Origin: Nocardioides sp.
GTDB taxonomy: Bacteria; Actinomycetota; Actinomycetes; Propionibacteriales; Nocardioidaceae
Direction: 5' to 3'
Length of the DNA stretch: 13,175 nt
Assembly (NCBI GenBank): GCA_003519585.1
Contig: DOWL01000138.1
Coordinates: 8,985-22,159, forward strand
Part shown: positions 6,852-12,563 of the stretch, one piece after another
How positions within the stretch are numbered: position 1 is the stretch's first letter
Layout: every line of letters begins with the position of its first letter
Position numbers and translations under genes: made by a program
The notes under the pieces: generated by a model
Seen by the model: only the letters and a program-made list of their open reading frames with translations
What the model was told of the DNA's origin: nothing
Database searches by the model: none

Positions 6852-7742
6852 ATGACGGCCTCTGCGATGGACCGCATCACCCGCCCCGACAACCTCGAGC
6901 TCCTCGGCGACGACGTTGCGGCGACGTACGCCGAGTGGTTCGGCACCATCGCCGACCCCACGCGGCTGAGACTCCTGCACGCCGTAGCCTCGTCCGCCTC
7001 GGGCGCCCTGACGGTCGGCGACCTCGCCGAGCGGTTGGGGATCTCGCAATCGACCTGCTCTCACCACGTGCGCAAGCTGTCCGAGGTGGGGTTCCTGGTC
7101 GTAGACCGGGTGGGTCGCGCGAGCGTCGTGTCGGTCAACCAGGCGTGCTGCACCGGTCTGCCGCACGCGGCTGACGTCGTGATGGGCACGATGGTGACGA
7201 GTCCGTGCTGCCCGACGGACTGGCCGGCATCGGTCACGACGCGCGCCATGGCGGACGACGATCTACCGATCGTCAGGGAGATCTACGCGCAGGGCATCGC
7301 GACTCGCAACGCCACGTTCGAGACCGAGGTCCCCGGCGTGGCGCAGCTGGGGGCCTCCTGGCTGCCCGACCACCGCTGGGTGGCTCAGGTCGACGGACGG
7401 GTCGTCGGGTGGGCCGCGGCGACCCGGGTCTCTGACCGCGCCTGCTACGCGGGAGTGGCTGAGACCTCGGTGTACGTCGCCGACGGTGTTCGCGGGCAAG
7501 GCATCGGCAAGGCCCTGCTGTACCGGCAGGTCACCGAGGCCGACGCCGGCGGTCTCTGGACCCTCCAGACCTCGATCTTCCCCGAGAACCGCGCCAGTAT
7601 CGCGCTTCACCACTCGGCCGGTTACCGCACTCTCGCGGTCCGCAGCCGCATCGCGCAACTGGACGGCGTCTGGCGCGACACCGTCCTCCTCGAGCGCCGG
7701 AGGGACGACGACGGACAGGGCGAGGACTGCGGCCCCTGCTGA
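6852..7742 (+). CDS. ArsR repressor fused to a PAT/ArsN-type GNAT acetyltransferase
   Basis: One 296-residue polypeptide joins two domains. Residues about 18-125 form an ArsR/SmtB winged helix: ADPTRLRLLHAVA, then the HTH LTVGDLAERLGISQSTCSHHVRKL, then the wing. Residues about 128-285 form a GNAT of the phosphinothricin acetyltransferase family: VTTRAMADDDLPIVREIY, NATFETE, ETSVYVADGVRGQGIGKAL (acetyl-CoA loop at 214-219) and NRASIALHHSAGY. ArsN1 enzymes of this family acetylate the arsenical antibiotic arsinothricin. Classical ELCVCDL is absent; candidate As(III) ligands are Cys69 in the recognition region, Cys99-Cys100 and Cys119-Cys120. The protein ends EDCGPC, another thiol pair. The ATG at 6852 is chosen because the frame upstream runs through the promoter and operators. 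Divergent from the ArsO-like operon, it probably represses both. Confidence 0.88.
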   Translation: MTASAMDRITRPDNLELLGDDVAATYAEWFGTIADPTRLRLLHAVASSASGALTVGDLAERLGISQSTCSHHVRKLSEVGFLVVDRVGRASVVSVNQACCTGLPHAADVVMGTMVTSPCCPTDWPASVTTRAMADDDLPIVREIYAQGIATRNATFETEVPGVAQLGASWLPDHRWVAQVDGRVVGWAAATRVSDRACYAGVAETSVYVADGVRGQGIGKALLYRQVTEADAGGLWTLQTSIFPENRASIALHHSAGYRTLAVRSRIAQLDGVWRDTVLLERRRDDDGQGEDCGPC

Positions 7743-7754
7743 GCAGCGCTCAGC
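7738..7754. terminator. Hairpin across convergent stop codons
   Basis: GCTGAG, five bases (CAGCG), then CTCAGC make a perfect 6-bp stem. It overlaps the TGA of the ArsR-GNAT gene and the TGA of the convergent arsC, only 7 bp apart. It could stop transcription from both sides, but no T-run is visible. Confidence 0.3.
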
Positions 7755-8427
7755 GGAGAGCGTCCGCCCGCTCGACCGGCAGGCCCAGCTTGTCCTCGAG
7801 CAGGTGGATGACTCGTCGCTCGATCTCGTCGCGGATGGGTCGCACGGCAGCAAGGTCCTGCCCCGCCGGGTCATCGAGCTCCCAGTCCTCGTACCGCTTG
7901 CCGGGGAAGATCGGGCAGGCGTCGCCGCAGCCCATCGTGATGACCGCGTCAGCGGCTCGCACGACCTCGTCGGTCCAGGGCTTGGGGTATTCGCCGCTGA
8001 TGTCGATGCCACGTTCGGCCATGGCCGCGATCGCCGACGGGTTGATCTGCGAGGCGGGTTCGGAGCCTCCCGACCAGGCGACCGCTCGACCGGCGGCGTG
8101 GTGCTCGAAGAAGCCGAGGGCCATCTGGGAACGCCCGGCGTTGTGGACACACAGGAACAACACGATGGGCTTACCGTCGCGCGCCTTGCCCTCGACGCGG
8201 GCCAGCGCCTCGAGCCGCTGACGTGCGAATCGCTCGGCGAGCAGGGGCAGGAAGTTCGCCACCGTCGAGGACTCGCCGAACTCGTCGTAGGAGGTGTGCA
8301 GGAAGCGTTCGACGGTCTCGCTGCCGAAGATGCCGTCGTACTCCTGCGCGAGGCGGGTGGCCGAACGTCGCAGCGCTAGCTGCTGGTCGAGTGAAATGTC
8401 GCTGCGCTTGTACAGGTCGTCGAGCAT
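7750..8427 (-). CDS. arsC: Arsenate reductase with N-terminal helical domain
   Basis: This enzyme reduces arsenate to arsenite in the cytoplasm. Residues about 1-80 form a helical domain (LALRRSATRLAQEYDGIFG, then SSTVANFLPLLAERFARQR), as in actinobacterial ArsC proteins with a three-helix bundle. Residues 86-215 form the low-molecular-weight phosphatase fold, with the nucleophile loop CVHNAGRS (Cys93, Arg99), the MGCGDACPIFPG segment (Cys167, Cys171) and the acid loop DWELDDPAG. Cys167/Cys171 correspond roughly to the resolving-cysteine region of thioredoxin-coupled ArsC; mycothiol coupling is also possible in actinobacteria. The ATG at 8427 has AGGAG six bases upstream (8438-8434). It lies 20 bp after the ArsR-phosphatase fusion and is surely co-transcribed with it. 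Convergent with the ArsR-GNAT gene. Confidence 0.93.
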   Translation of the reverse strand: MLDDLYKRSDISLDQQLALRRSATRLAQEYDGIFGSETVERFLHTSYDEFGESSTVANFLPLLAERFARQRLEALARVEGKARDGKPIVLFLCVHNAGRSQMALGFFEHHAAGRAVAWSGGSEPASQINPSAIAAMAERGIDISGEYPKPWTDEVVRAADAVITMGCGDACPIFPGKRYEDWELDDPAGQDLAAVRPIRDEIERRVIHLLEDKLGLPVERADALR

Positions 8428-8447
8428 GTGGTTCTCCTAGGTCTTGG

Positions 8448-9128
8448 TCACGAAGCCTCGGACAGGCGCTCGGCCAGCCCGTGGACGCGGGAGTCGAGGT
8501 CGCGGAGTACGCCCTCGAAGGCAGAGACGGTGCCGAGTGGCACCGGGTCGGGCACCGACCAATGCAGCGCGGCAGGGCTGGCCAACTCCTCGTAGGCGCG
8601 GTCACAGACGGTGACGACGAGGTCGCCCGACCTGAGCACCTCGTCGAGGTGCTGGGGCCGGGTGGTCTTGGCCAGCCGCAGGCGGTGACGGCGGGCCGCC
8701 GCGACCGCGCCGGCGTCGACGGCGTCAGCGGGATGCGTTCCCGCGGAGGCGACCGGCAGGTCGGACATCGCGGCCCAGAGCAGGGCAGCCAGCTGTGACC
8801 GAGCGGTGTTGGCGGTGCACACGAATAGCACCCGCTGGGGTGCGGCCAGCGACGTACCGGCCACCACGGGCAGCCCTTCGCTCACCAACTGCACGTAGGT
8901 CCGGCGTCGGTCACCCTCCGAACGCTGCCGCTGAATCAGCCCGGCTGACTCCAGCACCTTGAGGTGGTGGGCCAGGAGGTTGCTGCCGATCCCCAAGTCG
9001 TGAGCGAGTTGCGAGGGGAGCGCGTCACTGAGCGCGAGTCGCTCGACGATCGCCAGCCGCGCCGGCTCGCCCAGTGCGGCAAAGGCCCCTGCTCGCCGTT
9101 CCCGATCAGCAATTAAATCAGCATTCAT
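8448..9128 (-). CDS. ArsR repressor fused to an ArsC-type (LMW phosphatase) domain
   Basis: A 226-residue fusion. Residues about 10-85 are an ArsR winged helix (FAALGEPARLAIVERLAL, QLAHDLGIGSNLLAHHLKVLE, then a basic wing RQRSEGDRRRTY). Residues about 97-225 are a low-molecular-weight phosphatase/arsenate reductase fold with the active loop CTANTARS (Cys104, Arg110) and the acid loop VPDP (194-195). The DNA-binding half contains no cysteine at all; the only cysteines are Cys104 and Cys175, so the usual ArsR As(III) site is missing and sensing, if any, must use the catalytic domain. It is the first gene of the leftward unit with arsC 20 bp behind, and divergent from the aquaporin, whose shared promoter region it probably controls. 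The ATG at 9128 lacks a clear ribosome binding site. Confidence 0.9.
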   Translation of the reverse strand: MNADLIADRERRAGAFAALGEPARLAIVERLALSDALPSQLAHDLGIGSNLLAHHLKVLESAGLIQRQRSEGDRRRTYVQLVSEGLPVVAGTSLAAPQRVLFVCTANTARSQLAALLWAAMSDLPVASAGTHPADAVDAGAVAAARRHRLRLAKTTRPQHLDEVLRSGDLVVTVCDRAYEELASPAALHWSVPDPVPLGTVSAFEGVLRDLDSRVHGLAERLSEAS

Positions 9129-9138
9129 TGAGGCAAGT

Positions 9139-9168
9139 TTGACTGAGGCATCTCAGTGCCGTCAAGAT
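9139..9168 (+). promoter_or_regulatory. Promoter of the aquaporin gene, leaderless
   Basis: TTGACT (9139-9144), an 18-base spacer, and CAAGAT (9163-9168) are followed by six bases and the GTG at 9175, again implying transcription starting at the start codon. On the other strand TTGACG (9165-9160) is a possible -35 for the divergent ArsR-ArsC gene, with only a weak -10 after it. Confidence 0.45.
9142..9157. promoter_or_regulatory. Candidate operator between arsR-arsC and aquaporin
   Basis: ACTGAGGCATCTCAGT is a perfect inverted repeat: ACTGAG, four bases, CTCAGT. It overlaps the end of the aquaporin -35 and lies in its spacer, and it would also lie in the spacer of a divergent promoter for the ArsR-ArsC fusion. 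TGAGGCA also occurs once more as a direct repeat 15 bases upstream (9129-9135). Its sequence differs from the ATCGA-N6-TCGAT sites of the other unit. Confidence 0.5.
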
Positions 9169-9174
9169 GCCGCC

Positions 9175-9891
9175 GTGACTCCACATCTCACGCGACGCCT
9201 GCTGGCCGAGTTCCTCGGGACTGCACTCCTGGTCACCGTCGTGGTCGGCTCCGGCATCGCGGCCGAGCAGCTGTCGCCCGGCGATGTCGGCATCCAGCTG
9301 TTCGAGAACTCGACAGCGACCGTGTTCGGGCTCGCCGCGCTGATCCTGCTCTTCGGCCCGGTCTCGGGCGCGCATTTCAACCCGGTGGTCTCACTCGCCG
9401 ACTGGTTCCTGGGCCGTCGGGCGGGGCGCGGTCTGACTCTCTCGCACGTGGCGGCATACGCCGTAGCCCAGCTCGCTGGCGGAGTCTGCGGCGCGCTGCT
9501 CGCGAACGAGATGTTCGACATCGACGCCGGGCTCTCCACCAAGGACCGCGTCTCAGAAGGACACCTTGTCGCCGAGATCGTCGCCACCGCAGTGCTGATC
9601 GCACTGATCTTCGCACTGGCCCGCACGGGACGAGGCGCCATCGCTGCACCGGCCGTCGGCGCTTACATCGGCGCGGCGTACTGGTTCACCAGTTCCACCT
9701 CCTTCGCCAACCCGGCCGTCACGGTCGGCCGGATGTTCTCCGACACCTTCGCGGGGATCGCGCCCGCGTCGGTGCCGCCGTTCATCGCGATGCAGCTGGT
9801 CGGCCTGATGGTCGGTGTCGTCGTGACCTCAGTGCTCTACCCGGACGCCGGTGAGCACGCCGACGACGTCGTCCTACCCCACTCGAACTGA
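9175..9891 (+). CDS. Aquaglyceroporin (MIP family), probable arsenite exit channel
   Basis: This 238-residue channel protein has six hydrophobic helices and the two half-helix motifs of the aquaporin family: HFNPVVSLADW (Asn69-Pro-Val, unusual NPV in place of NPA) and FANPAVTVGR (Asn179-Pro-Ala, with Arg186 as the selectivity-filter arginine). Undissociated arsenite passes through aquaglyceroporins, and a channel paired with ArsC in place of ArsB is known from AqpS of Sinorhizobium: arsenate is reduced inside and arsenite flows out down its gradient. The divergent arsR-arsC unit supports that job here. The GTG at 9175 is chosen because it matches the -10 spacing and the usual short N-terminus; a TTG at 9139 would run through the operator. 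Confidence 0.9.
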   Translation: MTPHLTRRLLAEFLGTALLVTVVVGSGIAAEQLSPGDVGIQLFENSTATVFGLAALILLFGPVSGAHFNPVVSLADWFLGRRAGRGLTLSHVAAYAVAQLAGGVCGALLANEMFDIDAGLSTKDRVSEGHLVAEIVATAVLIALIFALARTGRGAIAAPAVGAYIGAAYWFTSSTSFANPAVTVGRMFSDTFAGIAPASVPPFIAMQLVGLMVGVVVTSVLYPDAGEHADDVVLPHSN

Positions 9892-9919
9892 CCGAACAGT
9901 GGGCCCGCTGTGCACCTGA

Positions 9920-9942
9920 CCGGTGGTCGGCGACCAGACCGG
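9920..9942. terminator. Hairpin between convergent aquaporin and HdeD-like genes
   Basis: CCGGTGGTC, a three-base loop (GGC), then GACC-AG-ACCGG gives a 9-bp stem with a two-base bulge, in the 70-bp gap between two convergent genes. It could terminate both transcripts. No T-run is present. Confidence 0.35.
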
Positions 9943-9961
9943 CGCCGTCGGCCGGGATCGT

Positions 9962-10534
9962 TCACAGAGCCGAGGGACCACTCGGGTCCTTGCGCGCGAC
10001 GAACGCGAGCGAGACCAGCAGGATGCCGCCCAGCAGGATGAAGAGACCGAACAGCCACGACAGGCCGGTCGCCGACTTGTCGGGGTGCGTCACGAACACG
10101 ATCCCCAACACGAAGTCGACGACGGCGCCCAGCAACGCGAGCCAGCGTGGCATGCCCAGACCGCTCCCGAAGGCGGCGAAGAGCTCGAAGAGGCCGCGGA
10201 TGATCAACCAGACGCCGAGCACCCAGATCACCGTGCTCGCGGCGACACCGGGCCGGAAGATGCAGAAGAACGCCGCGACGAGTGCCAGCAGACCAAGCAG
10301 GCCGTACAAGCCCTTCGCGGCTCCGGACTCGGCGCGAAATGCCGCGACGATCAAGCCTATGCCGTCGATGAGGACCCAGATCCCGACCAAGATCACCAAG
10401 ATCTTCAGGGTGATGTCGGGCCAGACCATGACGGCGATCCCGATCGCCGCGGCGACGAGACCACGCACGAGCAGCGACTTCCAGTCGGGCTTGGTGAATG
10501 CGACGCCGAAACTTGTCGTGGTTTCTCCGACCAT
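9962..10534 (-). CDS. HdeD/DUF308-family membrane protein
   Basis: This 190-residue protein is nearly all hydrophobic, with about six helices in pairs (LVRGLVAAAIGIAVMVWP, ILVILVGIWVLIDGIGLIV, GLLGLLALVAAFFCIF, VIWVLGVWLIIRGLFELF, LLGAVVDFVLGIVFV, LFGLFILLGGILLVSLAF). The repeated G-x-W-L-I-x-G pattern is typical of HdeD-like proteins, named after an E. coli acid-resistance membrane protein; in actinobacteria the function is not established. The ATG at 10534 has GGGAG five bases upstream (10544-10540); the open frame continues to 10717 but that part is Ser/Arg/Pro-rich and unlike the family. It stands alone between the convergent aquaporin and tRNA-Arg, and nothing ties it to arsenic. Confidence 0.85.
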   Translation of the reverse strand: MVGETTTSFGVAFTKPDWKSLLVRGLVAAAIGIAVMVWPDITLKILVILVGIWVLIDGIGLIVAAFRAESGAAKGLYGLLGLLALVAAFFCIFRPGVAASTVIWVLGVWLIIRGLFELFAAFGSGLGMPRWLALLGAVVDFVLGIVFVTHPDKSATGLSWLFGLFILLGGILLVSLAFVARKDPSGPSAL

Positions 10535-10642
10535 CGCTGCTCCCTCACCAGGTGGTGGCGCCGCGAACGCGGTGCCACAGACTCTCGCCGACGACGGCTG
10601 CACGATAGTGCTTTCGGAGCGCCCCGGTCGGGTACCACGCCG

Positions 10643-10667
10643 GGCCCCGATGTATTGGACCGGGGCC
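10643..10667. terminator. GC-rich hairpin downstream of tRNA-Arg
   Basis: GGCCCCG (10643-10649), an 11-base loop, then CGGGGCC (10661-10667) form a 7-bp stem about 100 bases beyond the tRNA-Arg 3' end. It may end the tRNA transcript or lie in the HdeD-like leader. No T-run; low certainty. The rest of 10535-10763 shows no gene. Confidence 0.3.
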
Positions 10668-10763
10668 GACGAACAGTCGCGGGAACCAGCCCATGGTGAC
10701 GACGACGTGGGGGCCACGGAGGAAGAACAGCGTTTCCGCAGGTCACAGCGGATGTTCGGGAAG

Positions 10764-10835
10764 CGCCCCCGGTAGGATTCGAACCTACGCTCCCGCCTCC
10801 GGAGGGCGGTGCTCTATCCCCTGAGCTACGGGGGC
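10764..10835 (-). tRNA. tRNA-Arg (anticodon CCG)
   Basis: Read on the minus strand the 72 bases fold into a full cloverleaf: acceptor GCCCCCG with CGGGGGC (7 bp), D arm GCTC/GAGC with loop AGGGGATA, anticodon stem CCGCC/GGCGG around CTCCGGA (anticodon CCG, reading the arginine codon CGG), a 4-base variable loop GAGC, and T arm GTAGG-TTCGAAT-CCTAC. The discriminator is G and CCA is not encoded, as is usual in actinobacteria. It is divergent from argS, the gene for the synthetase that charges it. Confidence 0.95.
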
Positions 10836-10849
10836 CAGGGACGACCGGA

Positions 10850-10855
10850 ACCATA
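10850..10855 (-). promoter_or_regulatory. -10 box of tRNA-Arg
   Basis: TATGGT on the minus strand ends 14 bases before the mature 5' end of the tRNA, giving a short leader. The -35 region is not convincing. Confidence 0.4.
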
Positions 10856-10909
10856 CCCGTGCGGTGTCCGCGCGGGGAAACTGGTGCGAGAGGCGGGTCG
10901 ACGCGCCGA

Positions 10910-10921
10910 TACCCTGGGCCG
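10910..10921 (+). promoter_or_regulatory. -10 box for a leaderless argS transcript
   Basis: TACCCT (10910-10915) is followed by six bases and the GTG at 10922. It matches the TANNNT form of actinobacterial -10 elements and would place the start of transcription at the start codon. No Shine-Dalgarno sequence and no clear -35 are seen. Confidence 0.4.
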
Positions 10922-12556
10922 GTGACTCCCGAGCAGCTGTCCGCCGCGATCGTCGAGGTGTTGACGGCGCTGTCCGAGGAGGGTGCGCTCGCCCTGCCCG
11001 ACGGCGTACCCAGCGCGGTGACGGTGGAGCGTCCGCGGCAGAAGGAGCACGGCGACTACGCGACCAACGTCGCGTTGCAACTGGCCAAGAAGGCCGGCCA
11101 GAACCCTCGCGACCTGGCCGGCCGGATCCAGGACCGGCTGGTCAAGATCGAGGGCATCGCGGCGGTCGACATCGCCGGTCCCGGATTCCTCAACATCAGC
11201 GTGGAGGCCGGCGCGCAGGGGGTCGTGGCGGAGCAGATCGTGGCCGCGGGGCGCTCGTACGGCCGCAGCACGCAGCCGTACGGCGGCAAGGTGAACGTTG
11301 AGTTCATCTCGGCCAACCCGACCGGTCCGCTCCATCTGGGCCACACCAGGTGGGCGGTGGTCGGAGACGCGTTGGCGCGGGTCCTCGAGGCTGCCGGCGC
11401 CGAGGTGGCCCGCGAGTTCTACATCAACGACCGGGGCCGGCAGATGGACCTGTTCGGTGAGTCGCTGGCCGCGGCCGCCCTGGGTCAGCCGGTGCCCGAC
11501 GACGGCTACCACGGCGCCTACATCGCCGATCTGGCGCGGCAGGTGATCGCCGACGATCCGGGCGTCGCGGGGATGGAGGCGTTCCGCGAGGCGGGCTATG
11601 CACTCCAGCTGAAGGAGCAGCGCGACGAGCTGACTCGGTTCAACACCGTCTTCGACGTGTGGTTCTCCGAGCGCGACCTGCACCGCGGCGACGTGGCCGC
11701 CCAGCTCGAGAAGCTCCGCGAGCTCGGCCACCTCTACGACGCCGACGGCGCCCTCTGGATGCGGACCACCGACTTCGGCGACGACAAGGACCGGGTGCTG
11801 ATCCGGTCCAACGGTGAGCTCACCTACTTCGCCAGCGACACGGCGTACTACGTCAACAAGCGCAGCCGTGGCTTCGACACCTGTATCTACCTGCTCGGTG
11901 CCGACCACCACGGTTACGTCGGCCGTCTCAAGGCGATGGCCGCGTGCGTGGGCGACGACCCCGAGAAGAACATCGAGGTCCTGATCGGCCAGTTGGTGAA
12001 GATCATGCGGGGCAGCGAGGAGGTCCGGCTCTCCAAGCGGGCCGGCGACCTGGTGACGCTCCAGGAGCTGATGGACGAGATCGGCGTCGACCCGCTGCGC
12101 TACTCGCTGGCGCGTTACCCGCAGGACTCTCCGCTCACCCTCGACATCGAGCAGATCACCCGGGCCAGCAACGACAATCCCGTCTACTACGTCCAGTACG
12201 TCGCCGCCCGGACCGCGAGCCTGCTCCGCAACGCACACGACCTCGGCCTCAACCCCGAGTCGCACCCCGAACTGCTGTCCCACGAGAAGGAGGGCGAGCT
12301 GCTGAGGGCGCTCGCGGACTACCCCCGGGTGGTGCAGGGCGCGGCCGACCTGCGCGAGCCGCACCGCATCCCGCGCTACCTCGAGGAGACCGCGGCGACC
12401 TTCCACCGCTTCTACGACGGGTGCCGGGTGCTGCCCAAGGGCGACGAGGAGCCGACCGACCTCCACCGGGCCCGCCTGCTGCTGGTGCAGGCGACCCGCA
12501 CCGTCTTCGAGAACGGCCTCGATCTGGTCGGCGTCACCGCCCCCGAACGGATGTGA
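10922..12556 (+). CDS. argS: Arginyl-tRNA synthetase
   Basis: Class I aminoacyl-tRNA synthetase that attaches arginine to tRNA-Arg in the cytoplasm. The 544 residues show the N-terminal additional domain (VTVERPRQKEHGDYATNVAL), the HIGH motif as ANPTGPLHLGH (131-141), the LLGADHHGY segment (324-332), the RLSKRAG segment (369-375) in place of canonical KMSKS, as in many ArgRS, and a C-terminal helical tRNA-binding domain beginning near DNPVYYVQYVAAR. The length is usual for the family. The GTG at 10922 is chosen because the protein starts with the family's short N-terminal helix there; the frame upstream to 10859 lacks homology. It is followed after 7 bp by lysA, an order common in actinobacteria. 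Confidence 0.97.
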   Translation: MTPEQLSAAIVEVLTALSEEGALALPDGVPSAVTVERPRQKEHGDYATNVALQLAKKAGQNPRDLAGRIQDRLVKIEGIAAVDIAGPGFLNISVEAGAQGVVAEQIVAAGRSYGRSTQPYGGKVNVEFISANPTGPLHLGHTRWAVVGDALARVLEAAGAEVAREFYINDRGRQMDLFGESLAAAALGQPVPDDGYHGAYIADLARQVIADDPGVAGMEAFREAGYALQLKEQRDELTRFNTVFDVWFSERDLHRGDVAAQLEKLRELGHLYDADGALWMRTTDFGDDKDRVLIRSNGELTYFASDTAYYVNKRSRGFDTCIYLLGADHHGYVGRLKAMAACVGDDPEKNIEVLIGQLVKIMRGSEEVRLSKRAGDLVTLQELMDEIGVDPLRYSLARYPQDSPLTLDIEQITRASNDNPVYYVQYVAARTASLLRNAHDLGLNPESHPELLSHEKEGELLRALADYPRVVQGAADLREPHRIPRYLEETAATFHRFYDGCRVLPKGDEEPTDLHRARLLLVQATRTVFENGLDLVGVTAPERM

Positions 12557-12563
12557 GCAGCCG

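Noticed and set aside
10535..10717. N-terminal extension of the HdeD-like protein
   Set aside because: Hydrophilic Ser/Arg/Pro-rich sequence without family likeness; GGGAG precedes the ATG at 10534 at proper spacing.
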